Below, piece after piece: positions 22,844 to 34,044 of a DNA stretch of 64,000 bases. The notes beneath the pieces are model-generated. The model was not told where the DNA came from, did not search any database, and worked only from the letters and a program-made list of their open reading frames with translations. The DNA is from Diacronema lutheri. Taxonomy: Eukaryota; Haptophyta; Pavlovophyceae; Pavlovales; Pavlovaceae. Where the stretch lies: contig JAGTXO010000074.1 of the NCBI GenBank assembly GCA_019448385.1, positions 1 through 64,000 on the forward strand, read 5' to 3'. Position 1 is the first letter of the stretch. Every line of letters starts with the position of its first letter. The position numbers and the translations under genes were made by a program.

Positions 22844-25791
22844 CCACTGCCGCCGCTGCCGCCGCCGCCACTGCCGCCGCTGCCGCTACTGCTGCTCGAC
22901 GCGGAGCGGCTGCGGCTGACCGCAACGACGCGTGCGCCGCGCGCCTCGTCGCGCGCGCCGACGCCGCCGCCCACCACCGCCGCCGCCGCCGCTGCCAGCG
23001 CCAGCGGCGGCGCGCCGAGCGCCGCGAGGAGGCGCGCAAACGCCGCCGCGTCCTCGCGCCTTTTAAAAGAGGGCGGCCTGCGAGGGATGGCCTGGTCGAT
23101 GGCGACGAGGGTGCCGTCGGGCGCAACGAGCGCGTTCTGCGGATTGCCGCGCCAGCCGAGCAACGGCAGCGCGAGCCTGTCCTCGTTGCGCAGCGTGCAG
23201 TCGAAGACGACCAACCGGCCAAGCGCCGCCGCGAGCTGCGAGAAGGCACGCGCCGGGTCGGGCAGCGCGAGCAGCACGTCCTCCGCGTAGCGCAGCTCAA
23301 CACCGCGCACAAACTCCATCACGAGGCACGCGCACCGCGCGCGCGGCCGCCCGCGCGCCGACGCCTCGCCGCCGTCGTCGTCGTCGTCGCCACCGTCGAC
23401 TTCGGCGTGGGCGCGCCCCGCGTCGGCCGCGCCGACGGGCCGCGACGCGGTCGTGCGGCAGTTGCCCGCCATGGCGGCGGGCGGGCGGGTGCACGTGTCG
23501 AGCTGCAGCGCGCCGACGAGCGCCGCGCCGCCCCACTGCGCGGGCAGCGCGCGCGCCGCCGCGCACAGCGCCGCCCACTCGTCGGCACCGTCACCGTCAC
23601 CGTCACCGTCACCATCACCGTGACCATCACCATCACCATCACCTTCACCGTCACCGCCACCGCCACCGCCGTCACCCGCGCCACCCGCACCGCCGCCGCC
23701 GCCACCGGCCCCGCGGACGAGCAGGCGGCAGCGCGGCACGCGCACGCCCATCCGCGCGGCAAGCGCGGCGGCAAACGCCTCGGCGCGCGTCTCCTCATCC
23801 GTGCGCGCGAGCTTGAGCACCGCGACGCGCTCGTTCGCTGCCGCGCCCGCCGCGTCGGCCGCCGCCGCGTCCGCCGCCGCGTCGGCGTCGGCGTCCGCCG
23901 GCGCGGCGTCTGCCGACGCGGCGGCCGCCGCGGCGCGCGCGAGCGCGCGCGCGGCGACGGCGGCGGCGGGCTCGACGGGCGAGGGCATCGCGAGCGCCGT
24001 CGCCTCCGCCTCCGCTCGCGCGACGGCCGCCGCAGTCTCAGCGGCGAGCGTGTTGACCACGACACGCCGCCGCCGGCCGCCGCCGCCGCTGCCGGCGTCG
24101 TCGGCGGTGGCGCCGGCGGCGGGCACGTCGTCGACGCTGCCACCGCCGCTGCCATCGCCTCCTCCGCCCACCGGACCGTCCGGCCGCCATGCTTCGCTCG
24201 TCCGGCTGCCGCCGGCGCTGGGGTCCGGTGCGGTCGGCGCGGCGGCGGCGGCGGCGGCGGCAGTCGCGATGAGCGTGTCGCGGCCAGCGACGAGCAGCGC
24301 GCCGCCGTGGCCGCCGCAGCCGTGCGCGCCCGGGTGCGAGCCGCGCGCGCCGCGCCCGCGCCGCGCCTTTGGCGGCGGCGGCGTCGACCAGGCGGCGCGC
24401 GCGCCCACGCGCGGCGCGTGCGCGCTCGACGGCGTTGGCGCGCACAGCGGCGGCGTGCGCACGCCGCCGTCGGCCGCGTCCGCGTCATCGCGGCCCGCGC
24501 GGCCCGCGCCCGCCGCCACATCGCCGGCCGAGCGGGCGCTGTCGGCGGGTGACACGAGCATCGCGTGGGGGTGCGCGAAGAGGAGGAAGAAGACGTCACC
24601 GCCCGAGTTGACCTGAAAGCCGCACGCCGCCGCGACCGCCGCGACCGCCGCGGCGGCCGCCGCGATCGCCGCGCCCGCGACGGATTCGCCGCGGCAGTCC
24701 GGCCCGCCTCGGCCGTCCGGACCGCCTCCGCTGTCCGGCCCGCCCAGCGCCTCCGAGCGAATCGCGCAGCGCAGCGCGCCCCAGCCGGCGGCGTGCGCGT
24801 CGGCGCGCCACGCGCCCTCCCGCCGCGCGCGCCGCGCGCACAGGCTGCGCACGTCGAGCGGCTCGGCCGCGCGCAGCCGAAGGCGCGAAACTGCCGGATC
24901 GGCGGCGATCGTGTCCGTCGCGGCCGCCATCGACAGGCGCGTTGCGAGGGTTGCGAGGGTAGCGCACGCGGAGGCGGACGCGAAGAGCGAGGCGCGGATC
25001 GACATGCGTAGCGACGCGCGCAGCGGCTCGGCGATCGCCGCGACCGCGAGCGCCGACAGCCGGCGCGCGCGTCGCGTCGGGCCGCCACCGCCGCCGTCCG
25101 CCGCCGCGCCGGCCCCCGCCACCGTGCCGCCCGCGCCGACGGCCGATGACGCGGACGCGTCGCGGCGCAGCGGCCATGGCGCGGCGACGGCGCGCGCGCC
25201 GCTCCCGTCCGCGCGCTCCGAGCCGCCCGGCTTGGCGAGCGCCTCGCGATCCGTTGGCCTCGAGCCGGCGACCGACGCGCGCCCGCGCCGGCGCGCGTGC
25301 TCGGTGGCGCGCAGCGCGATGCTCTGAAGCACGGGCAGCTCGCCCAACCCGAGCGAACGCGAGCGACGGTGCGCCGCCGGGCGCGCCTCAGCGCGCGCGC
25401 ACCCCGTCCATCCGCCGTCCGCTGAATTGGCGTCGGCGCCCGTCGGCGCCTCGTGCGCGCCGCAGCCGCTCCGCGCGAGCGCCGCGCTCAGCCTGGTGCG
25501 CTGGTGCGCGCCCTCGGGCGTGACGGAGTGGTCGGCTGATGGCGGTTCAGGCATCGCATCGGCCGCCTCGTCCTCGTCCATCTCCGCCTCCTCGCCGGAC
25601 GACGATGTTGCGGCCGCGCGTGGTGCGCTGCGCGCGGCACGCTGCGACGCGCCGCGGCCGCGCCGGCCAGCGGCCGCTGGCGCGGCAGCGCGGCGGCGCG
25701 CGCGGCGCTTGAGGATACGGGCGAGGGCAAGCGCGACGAGCGCCGTGGCCAGCGCCGCGCCGCCTGCGCCGCCCACCGTCAGTTGTGCCAT
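21769..25791 (-). CDS. Membrane-anchored protein with actin-fragmin-kinase-like catalytic domain
   Basis: Intronless frame of 1340 aa from ATG 25791 (MAQLTVGGAGGAALATALVALALARILKRR), which begins with one hydrophobic span and a basic stop-transfer. Ser/Ala/Gly-rich linker fills residues 40-590. A kinase-like core follows: VAVLKLARTDEETRAEAF (a Lys in strand 3 and acidic helix), CLVMEFVRGVELRY (hinge), then LVVFDCTLRNEDRLALPLL, GWRGNPQNALV and GTLVAIDQAI. The N-x-D-R, G-N-x-x-N and I-D-x-x-I elements match the atypical actin-fragmin kinase fold (PF09192), related to PI3/4-kinases. The core is interrupted by a Gly-Asp run and a long Gly/Ser run, both from in-frame microsatellites. The last 450 residues are helical with LAGTHRALIAAACAAHG near the end. 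Substrate and localisation are inferred only. Confidence 0.6.
22745..22895 (-). repeat. Coding triplet/hexanucleotide array (Gly/Ser run)
   Basis: A (ccaccgccg)n-type array on the + strand encodes a Gly/Ser tract within the kinase-like protein. Confidence 0.7.
23588..23662 (-). repeat. Coding hexanucleotide array (Gly-Asp run)
   Basis: About 12 copies of ccgtca/ccatca encode an alternating Gly-Asp tract. The same hexamer array encodes a Gly-Asp run in the sugar-transferase-like protein (9969-10016). Confidence 0.8.
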
Positions 25792-26251
25792 CCGCGCGCG
25801 CTCGGTGGCGCGAACGGGCACCTGTGCCCGAATTCGCCGCGCGAGCTTGATCAGAAGCCGACGTTTTATTCGCCTTCAGTGAAGGTTCATGTAATCGCCG
25901 GGGATCAGTCGTCGCATGGCCACAGTCATGCGACTTTTACAGTCTGCATGGCGCTCACCCGGTGACGCGCAAACCAAAGCTCATTCGGCGACCACGTGGG
26001 GCCCGGTTAAGGCGGCGTGCGCCCAAGTAAATGGGGTGGGCGAGGCGGATGCTCGCGGCGCGCCATTCGAGTGTACAGGGCCGCCCCTCGGCGCGCCCGA
26101 CGGCGATGGCCACGCGTTGGGCCACCGGCGCGCGTCGCGTCGCCGTGCACGAGCGCGGCACGCCCCGACGGGCACGCTCGGGCCGACGCCGCTCGCGGCG
26201 AGGCAGCCGTGCGCGATGCCGTGCGCGATGATGCCAATGAAGACGGGGAGC
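25792..26251. other. Intergenic region, lower GC
   Basis: Between the start of the kinase-like gene and the stop of the plastid protein gene, both leftward. 25850-26000 is notably less GC-rich and holds an 8-bp inverted repeat gtcgcatg...catgcgac (about 25911-25934). 26227-26250 duplicates a coding block of the plastid gene. This is presumably 3' UTR plus promoter. Confidence 0.5.
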
Positions 26252-26602
26252 TCAGTTGTTGCCAAAGCCGCCCGTGGCGAGGACGATGATGCCAATGAAG
26301 AAGGGGAGGACAATGGCAGCCAGACCGATCAGCACGGCCGGGCTCTTGATCTTCTCCTCGTCCGACTTCTTCTCCCACGTCGAGATGAACGCCTTGTCTG
26401 GCTCCTCGTCCGGACGGATCATCGCGAGCGCGGCGCACGGCGCGCGGAGCGGCGACGGCGGGCGCGCGGCGGCGGCGTGCACCAGGCCAATCGGTCGCGA
26501 GCGCAGCCCGCCGATCGCCCGCGCGCTCGGCGCCACGGCGAAGCCGCTCGCAGCCGCGGCCGTCGCGAGCAGGAGCGCGATTTGCAGCGGCAGTCGCGTC
26601 AT
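26252..26602 (-). CDS. Small plastid-targeted single-span membrane protein, unknown function
   Basis: 116 aa from ATG 26602. Residues 1-20 (MTRLPLQIALLLATAAAASG) are a signal peptide. The site A-A-A-S-G-F-A-V-A-P resembles the ASAFAP motif of complex-plastid algae, and a basic Ala/Ser-rich transit stretch runs to about residue 55. The mature part has an acidic/charged stretch (DEEPDKAFISTWEKKSDEEK), then one strongly hydrophobic helix (AVLIGLAAIVLPFFIGIIVLA) and ends GGFGNN. Size and layout suit a low-molecular-weight thylakoid membrane subunit, but I recognise no named subunit. A 24-bp block encoding LPFFIGII is repeated immediately downstream of the stop. Confidence 0.8.
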   Translation of the reverse strand: MTRLPLQIALLLATAAAASGFAVAPSARAIGGLRSRPIGLVHAAAARPPSPLRAPCAALAMIRPDEEPDKAFISTWEKKSDEEKIKSPAVLIGLAAIVLPFFIGIIVLATGGFGNN

Positions 26603-26897
26603 TGCGCAGGGCAGGCGAACGCACAATTCTTTCGGATCCTCTCGGGCCAACGGAAGCCCGGACTCTCGGACCCGTCCACGGACGTTTGCAGTGGGGGCAC
26701 TGGCACTGGCGCCAGCGTCGCCGCTGCTGCGGGCGGGCAACGGTGGCCCGTGGCCCATCTGGACCAACGGAATCCCGGACACACACCTCGCCGCTGCTGC
26801 GGACGGGCAACGGCGGCCCATACGAACCACCGGAAGCCCGGACTCACGCGTCACAACTCACAAGTGACTCACACCTCACAGACTCACAGCTCCCAAC
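26603..26897. repeat. Degenerate roughly 75-bp tandem repeat upstream of plastid gene
   Basis: Three to four diverged units combine ctcgccgctgctgcgg, gggcaacgg, ggcccat and cggaagcccggactc. The last copies merge into short actcaca-type repeats (26850-26900). The region separates the plastid-protein start from the stop of the receptor gene and must hold the promoter. Confidence 0.7.
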
Positions 26898-29800
26898 TCA
26901 CACCTCGCCGCTGCTTCGACGCTGCAGCCACGACGCGGCGGCGGCGCCGCGCGCCGCCTCGGCCGACTCGGCATCGCTTGGCTCGTGCCGCGGGCCGCCC
27001 GCGCCGCCGATCGCTGAGGCGCGTCGCTGCACCCACCGCACAAGCCGACCTACGCCGCCACCGCCACCATCGCCTCCGCCGCCACCGCCGCCCGCGTCCG
27101 TGCTCGCGCTCCGCACGGGCAACGGCGGCAGCGAGCGCCGGCCAGTGCGGCTCGCCTCGCCACTGCCGCCGCCGCCGCCGCAGCCGCCGGCAATGAGCGC
27201 CGGTGCGGGCGGCGCCTCGACGACCCTGCTGAGAATCTCTTTAAAAATGAGCTCCTCGCGGAGCGCGCGCGCGGCCGCGTGCTGCTCGGGCACGGGCTGC
27301 TGCGCGGCCCTGCGCTCCGCCACACGGCCGCAGCTCGCGCTGCCTGTCGAACCGCCCATCGTCGTGAGCCCGTCGCGGTCGCCCGCCGCGCCGCCGCGGC
27401 GCGCCGCCACCTGCCGGCCGGCCGGCAGCGGCAGCGGTGAGGGCACGGCGCTGCCGCAGGCGGCGGCGGAGGCGGCGCGCGCCCACGGCGCGCCGCGCTG
27501 CGCGACGGGCGAAGCGCTGCGTGACGAATCTCGCCCATCCACCACTGCACTCAGCGTGCGCCGGCGCGCGAGCGCCGCGCGCGCGCCCGCGCCGCCGACG
27601 GTCGGGGCGAGGCTGGCGTACGGCCGCGGCGGCTCGGTGGCAGAATCCCGGTCAACGACCGACGCGCCGCGCGCGGGCGCCGCGGGCTGCGCGCCGCCGC
27701 CGCCGCCGCGCCCGCCGCCCGCCGCGCCCCCGGCGCCACCCCCGGCGTCGCCCCCGACGCCGCCCGCGGCGTCGCCCGCGGCGCCGCCCATGGCGCCCGC
27801 GCCCCCGCGCCGCATCTGCTGCGGCAGGTCATGCGTCGGCGCGAAGGCGCCGAACCCTTCGACGACGACGACGCGCGCGCCGCGCCGACCGTCCGCGACC
27901 GGGTCGACGGCGAGATCGACGGCCACAAGCTCGTCGCACTCGTCGCCAAACGTGTCGGAACAGAGCGAGACGGCATTGACGAGCAGCTGTGCGGTGACGA
28001 GGCGACATAGCTCCGCGCCGCCGCCGCGCGCGACGCTCGGCTCGTCGCGCGCGCACGCAGCCGCGACTTCGGCGAGGAGTGCGTCGCCCTCGCGCGCTGC
28101 CGCCCAGCCGAACACCTTGTGGCACGCGCCGCGCTTGCGCACGGCAGTGGCGACCTCAAAGAGTTGGTTCGCGGTCAGCGCGCACGACGCGAGCAGCGCG
28201 ACGCACCCCGGCACGCGCACGCTCGCGACGCGCGCCCACGCCTTGTCCGCGTGCGCGCCCGCCGCGCTGCCGCGCGCGCGCGCGTCGTCGGGCGAAACGC
28301 GCGCGTCGGACGCGGCGGCGCTCGTGCGCGCGGCAGACTCGCGCACGCTGCCGCCGCCGCGCGTGCGTTCAAACCACTCGCGGTCGAGCGCGTGCGAAAG
28401 GCCCGCGCGTGCCGCCGCGTCCGCCGGGTCGGCCGTTACGCCGGTCCACAGCGCGCCGTGCGCGCCGCGCACGTCCGCGTGCAGCAGGTCGCAGAGCGTT
28501 CGATGCGCGGGGTTCGAGCCGCCGCCCGTGCGCGCGGCAGCGGCGCGCGCGAGCGCGTCGAAGAGCTCGGCGGGCAGCGCGCACGCCTCGATGAGGCGCG
28601 GCGGAAGGAGCACCAGGGGCACCCCCAGCACTTGGCAGTTTGCGCAGAGCTCGCGGCACGCGGCGCGCGCGCGCGGCAGCGTGCTCTCCGCCTCGACCTC
28701 GAGGCGGAGCCAGTAACCATCGACGCCGAGGGGCACGTCGGCCGGCGCGTCGCTCGACGGCGTGGGCGGCTGCGCGCGGCGCGACGGCGAGGCGCTGTCG
28801 CGCGCGTCCACGGCGACGAGCTCGCGCCCGGCGGCGGCCGCGGCCGCCGCGCCGCGCGCAGCCGCCCGCGCGGCGACGGCGGCCTGCGCGCCAGTGAGCG
28901 GCGAAGCTTGCGGGCCGAGTGCTGGGTGCTGGGGGTGCCCCTGGTGCTCCTTCCGCTCGCGCCGCAGGCCGACGCTCACACGGCCGAGCGGCGATGCGAT
29001 GCGCAAGGAGGAGGAGGAGGAGACGGAGGCGACGGGGGGGAAGGCGCGCGAGACGCCGCAGAGGTCGTCGCCGCCGCCGCCGCCGTCGTCGTCGTCGCCG
29101 CCGCCGCCGCCGTCACCGCCGTGCGCGCGAGCCGGCGCGCGCGCCGACATGCGCGCCGCGCTGGCGCGCGGCGTGGGCACGGGCCCCCAAAGCGTGCCGC
29201 GCAGATGCGCCTCGCACGCGCTCGCGCCGCGCGCCGGCGGCTGAAACGACCGCGCGTCGATGGAATAGGGTGCGTTGACGGCCGTCCCGCCGCCGCGCTC
29301 GACGGGCGATGGCGGCCGCCGCGCGCCGAGCGGACGCACGCGCGCGCCGTGCGTGGCGGCGCGGCTCGGCGTATGGGCGGCCGTGGCGGCTGCGGCGGCG
29401 GCGCAGGGCGCCGCGGCGTGCAGCGAACGCGCCGCCGTTGGCGAGAAGCTTCCGGAAAGTGCCTTGGACGCGCCCGCCGCGCCTGCCGCGCCCGCCGCGC
29501 CCGCCACGCCCGCCTGCACGCGCGGCGCGAAGCTGCCCGAGAACGCCTTGGGCTTGGTGTCCCCCGCGCCGGCCGCGTTGTTGGTAGGCGCGAGCACGGA
29601 TGCGCAGCCGTGCGTGAGCTGCAGCAGGCAGTAGCAGCTGCCCGGCTCGGACGGGTAACGGTCAGGCTCGGACGGGTAACGGTCAGGCTCGCCCGCCGCG
29701 CGCCGCGTGACGTCGGCTTCGCCTGCCGCGCGCGCCGCGCCGTCGGCCGGCGCGTCGAAGGGGAGATTTAAATTGAGCGGCTCGTAGACCGCCGCGGCCT

Positions 29801-31388
29801 CGAGCGCGCGCTCGAAGGACGAGCGGGCACAGCGGCAGTCGGTCGCGGGCGGCGCGAGGCCGACGGGCGTGAGGCCGACGGGCAGCGGCGAGCGCGCGCC
29901 GCGCACGGGCGACGCGGCGGCGGCGGCGGCGATGATCGCATCCGCGCGCGCCGACGCGGCGGCGGCGCGCGCATCGCGCTCGGCCAGGTCGCGCGGCGTG
30001 CCGCGCGCGCCCGCACGCGCCGGCGACTCGGCGCGCGCGCCGTCGAAGTCGGCGTCGGCGTCGCCGGCGGCCGGCGCGAACAGCGCGCTCGCGCCGCGCT
30101 GCGCGCCGGCGAGAAGCGCGGCACACTGCGCCGGCACCGGGCTGCGCTCGTCGACGAGCGGCTCGGTGCGCGACGCGCGCGACGACGAGAACGACGCGCC
30201 GTCGCCCACCTGCGTGGCGACGGCTGCGGCGGCCGCGGCGAGCACGGCGCACGCGCCCTCGTCCACGTCGCCGAGCGCGGTCACGGCCTCCGTCTTCTCG
30301 CGGAAGAGGAGCGGGCGCGTGCGCGCGAACGCGGCGATGAGTGGTGGCACCGCGCACGTGAGCACCAGCCGCACCGCGCGCCCGACCGACGTGTACACCG
30401 CCTCGACGGCGGCGAGCTCCGCCTCGCCCGTCGCGCCCTCGTCGAAGACGTGCACCGCCGTCGCTGCCTCCAGGCCGAGCTCGACGACGAGCGCGCGAGC
30501 CGCGCTCAGCCCGCCGCCGTCGGCCCGCGCGCCATCGCCGCCGGCTCGCGCGCCATCGCCGCCATCGCCGCCATCGCCGCCGACGGCCTTGGCATCGCGC
30601 TGCTTTTGAAAGACGAGCACCGCCCGCACCGCCACCGCGTTCACGTCGAGCAGCGCGCGCAGCAGGAGCAGCGTCGCGCCCTGCGAGACGGTCGGGGCGT
30701 CGTGCAGCACGAGGAGCAGCTTCTGCCGGAACTCGGGCGCGAGATGCGCGCCGATCCCGCGCGCCAGCGCGCGCGCCACGAAGACGGACAGCTCGCGAGG
30801 CGCGTGCACGCCGTGCTCGTCGGCGCTCACGCCGATGACCTCGTGGCGCACGCCGCGCACGACCACGGGCGTGGGCGTGAAGACGGCTGCGGCGATGAGC
30901 GGCGAGCACGCGAGGATCGCGAGCACGTCGTACGCGTTGAACGAGACGACCAGGTCTGGAGCACGCAGGCGACGTGCGGGCGCGGCGTGCGACCGGTGCC
31001 GGAGCAGTGGACGGTCAGCGCCGGCCGGGGCGAGGCGCGGCGCGGTGGGCGGCTCCACGCGCGGACGCGGGCGCGCACCCCAAATCGGGTCGGTCGGCCC
31101 GCGATCGACCGCCCTGCCCGCGCAAAAGGTGCGCGAGAACCAGTCGCGGTCGCAGCGCGCGGGCAGGCCTTGGCGCTCGGCCGAGCCGGCGGGCGCGCAC
31201 GCCCTCCGCCACAGCCGCTCGATCGTGTCGCGCTGCGTCTTGCGCAGCCGCCAGCCGATCGGGTTGCCCGACTGCGCGAGGTGGTCGTAGATGTCGCGCC
31301 GCGCCGGCGCCGCGTACCTGCACGTTGCGCCGGCGAAAGGCGCGGCAGGGCCGGGCGTGCGTGAGCGCGCGCGCCCCGCCCCTCCGAG

Positions 31389-31423
<35 letters not shown>

Positions 31424-34044
31424 GTTGCGCGCGCGCGCGCACGGCGTGTGCAGCGGCGCGAAGGAGCATGCACGCGCGCGCGCACGCGGCGTGTCTCGTG
31501 AGCACTGTCATCGGGATGCGCAGCGCCTGCAGCTGCGAGTAGAGGAACGCCGCGGCGCGTGGGTCGAAGACGTTGTTGTGCGCCTCGTCGGGCAACAACG
31601 CGGGCTCACGGCTCGCGGCGGGAGGCGCGTCTGCGGACGCATTGGCCGCGGCGGACGGCGTTTCTTCGGCGGAGGTGTGGGCGCCGCAGCGGCCCTTGCG
31701 CCGGCCGCTGCTTAGCCTTGCGCTGCATCCGCCAACCTCAGCCGTGCCGCGCGCGCAGCGCTCGCGCGGTGGCGACGCGGCCGCGGGCGCCGGATGCGGC
31801 CTGAGCGCCGCCACGTCGACGCCGCCCATCACGACGACGCGCTTGAGCTTTGCGACGCAGAGCGGCGCACGGTCGCGCAGGAAGAGCGCCGCGTCCTTCA
31901 TGGACGAGATGCAGAGCAGCGTGACCGAGTGCGGCGGCGCCGCGTCGAGTACCCGCTGCAGCAGCGCGCGGCCGGGCTCGATCGTCATCGCGCGCTGCGA
32001 CTCGACTGCGCGCGTGCGGGGCAGCGCCGATGGGCATGGGCAGAAGGGGGGGGGAGGGGGGGGGGGGGGGGGGGGGGTGGCAGGGGAGACTCAGGCAGGC
32101 AAGCGGCGACGCGGCTGAGACGCTGTGTGCGCGTGTGCACGGTTCCACCCGGCCGCGCGCGCACGCGCGTGTCGCCCAGCCGCGCGCACCTGGCGAGATG
32201 TAGCCCGCCGCAGTTTCGGAGAACGTGTCGCGGTGCGTGAGGCTGCCGCCGTCGCTGCCGACGCCAACAGGCACCGCCTGTAGCCGAAGCGCGTCGAGTG
32301 TGCCGCGCACGAGGCGCGCGCGCGCCGCGGCGGGCCGCAGGTTCGCAACCACCGCGAGCAGCTCGATAAGCTTGTGGTCCGTCAGGAAGCGCGCCATCAC
32401 GAGCGCCATCTCGTCGTCGAGATCCTCGCCCGCGTCCGTGATGATCACGATGCGCTCTGGCTCGAGGCGCGGCGCGGCGGCCGATTCGTCGAGGCGGGAC
32501 TGGAGCCTGCGCAGCCGCTGTCGGTACGCGAGCGCCGCCGCGCCGCTGCACAGCACAGCCGAGCCGAGCGTGACGATCGCGAGGAGCGTCTGCCAGCCGG
32601 GCGGACGCGAAGCCCCGGCGCCAAGCGCAGCGCCGCCGGCCGCGCGCGCGCCGCCCGCGCCGCGCGCGGCGCGAGGCGAGGCCGACGGCGGCTTGCCATC
32701 GCTCGGACGCGTCGACGTGCCGTCGGCGTACACGAAGGATGGGCTGAGCGCCCACCCCGAGCCAGGCGTGTGCTCGCCCATCTCGCGCACGCGCTCGAGC
32801 GCACCTCCGCCGCCGCCGTCGGGCGAGGGCGCCCAGCGCAGGTTCTCGAGGACGACGGCCACGGCGTTGAATGCGCGCGAGCCCTGCGCGTCGAAGTACA
32901 CGTCACCCGACGCGCCGGCAAAGCCGAGCCGGCCGATCCCAGCGGTGAGCGCGGCGCCGCCCGGGAACGTGCCACGCGCCTCGCCCAGTCCGGGCGCGCA
33001 CGCGGCGAGCGCGACGGCGACGGTCGCGTCGTACGCGAACGCGACCCAGTCGTCTTCGGGCGCGCGCATCGCGAGCGCCTGGCTGATCATCTCACCCGAG
33101 CCCGACCGCGCCGCCCAGCCAGCGTCGCCGAGCAGCGCGTTGACCTCGTCGTCTCCCACCGACGCCCACGCCGCTTTGAGCGCCTCCCACGCGCGCTGGC
33201 CGTTGCGCCCGCCGGCAACGCGCACGAGCGCCGAGCCGTGGAGGAGCCGCGCCAGCTCGTCTGGCAACGCCGGCGAGCCGATGAACGTGCCGCCGAGCAC
33301 CCAATGGTAGCCGCCGCCGATCATGCCCAGCTGCCGCGCCGCGTCGACGAGCAGCCGCCAGTCGTCTTGCTGCCCGACGGCGGCGATGATACGCACGTCG
33401 CCGAGCGCGCGAAGCGCAACGTTGATCGTGGTCGGGTCGGCGAGCTCGAACGACGCGGCGACAAGCTCGATCCCGTGCTCCGCGCACCAGCGGCCGAGCG
33501 TCTGCGCGTACCCGATGCCGAACAGGTCTGCCACGTGCACGATTCCCATCCGCCGCCAGCCGCACGCGCGCACATACGCGCCGACCGACGCGGCAACCGC
33601 TTCGTCCGACGGCACCACGCGCGAGAAGTGCTTGTATGTCGCGACGTTGTCCAGCGCGGGCGACGTTGTCGCGAAGCCGACCTGCGCCGTGTCGAGGTAG
33701 CCCGCGAGCAGTGCGATCGGCGCGGCCGCGCCCGACGTCTCGGGCCCAACGACCACCTGCCAGCCAAACGTGTTCACGCCCGCAATATACGCGAGCAGCG
33801 CCTCCGACGCCACGCGTGCGCTCGTGCCCACCACCGCGCGGGCCTGCAGCTCGAGCGGGCAATCAGCGAGCGCGCCGAGTGCGGGCACGATTGTGCCGTT
33901 CCACTCGCGCACGTGGCGCAGCGCGAGGAGCGTGCCGATGAGGAGCTCGCCATTCGCCATCACCCCCACGCGCACCACCGCCGCGCGCGCCGCCGGCGCG
34001 AGCGCCAGCGCGAGCGCCGTGAGCGCCACACCTCTCGCCTGCAT
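26898..34044 (-). CDS. Receptor-like fusion: PBP1/ANF-type ligand-binding domain, TM, tandem nucleoside-hydrolase-like domains
   Basis: Exons 34044-32190, 32005-31486, 31317-31079 and 30955-26898 join in phase to 2223 aa. A signal peptide (residues 1-21, ALALALAPAARA) precedes a type-1 periplasmic-binding/ANF-receptor-like domain (about 25-440: GVNTFGWQVVVGPETSGAAA, FATTSPALDN, FSRVVPSDEAVA, GWRRMGIVHVADLFGIGYA). One TM (about 480-503, LLAIVTLGSAVLCSGAAALAY) precedes an inosine-uridine nucleoside hydrolase-like domain: IVIITDAGEDLDDEMALVMA (Asp-rich metal motif), SVTLLCISSMKDAALF, VVVMGGVD, HNNVFDPRAAAF, and, across introns, LTRHAAYAAPARRDIYD and SFNAYDVLA. A second, degenerate copy follows: KLLLVLHDAPTVSQG (Asp cluster lost), LVLTCAVPPLIAAF, CQVLGVPLVLLP, LDREWFERT, VPGCVALLASCAL. 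Low-complexity linkers separate the parts. Ligand and substrate are unknown. Confidence 0.78.
28601..28956. repeat. Perfect 31-bp inverted duplication inside the receptor gene
   Basis: 28601-28631 and 28926-28956 are exact reverse complements (core ggagcaccaggggcaccccc). On the - strand the left copy encodes VLGVPLVLLPP of the second hydrolase-like domain. The right copy is read antisense in the upstream linker. 294 bp separate them. Confidence 0.9.

Noticed and set aside
21440-23290. + strand open frame opposite the 3' part of the kinase-like gene
   Set aside because: Ala/Ser/Pro strings and a Pro-run from the microsatellite; no motif, and the - strand carries clear conserved elements.
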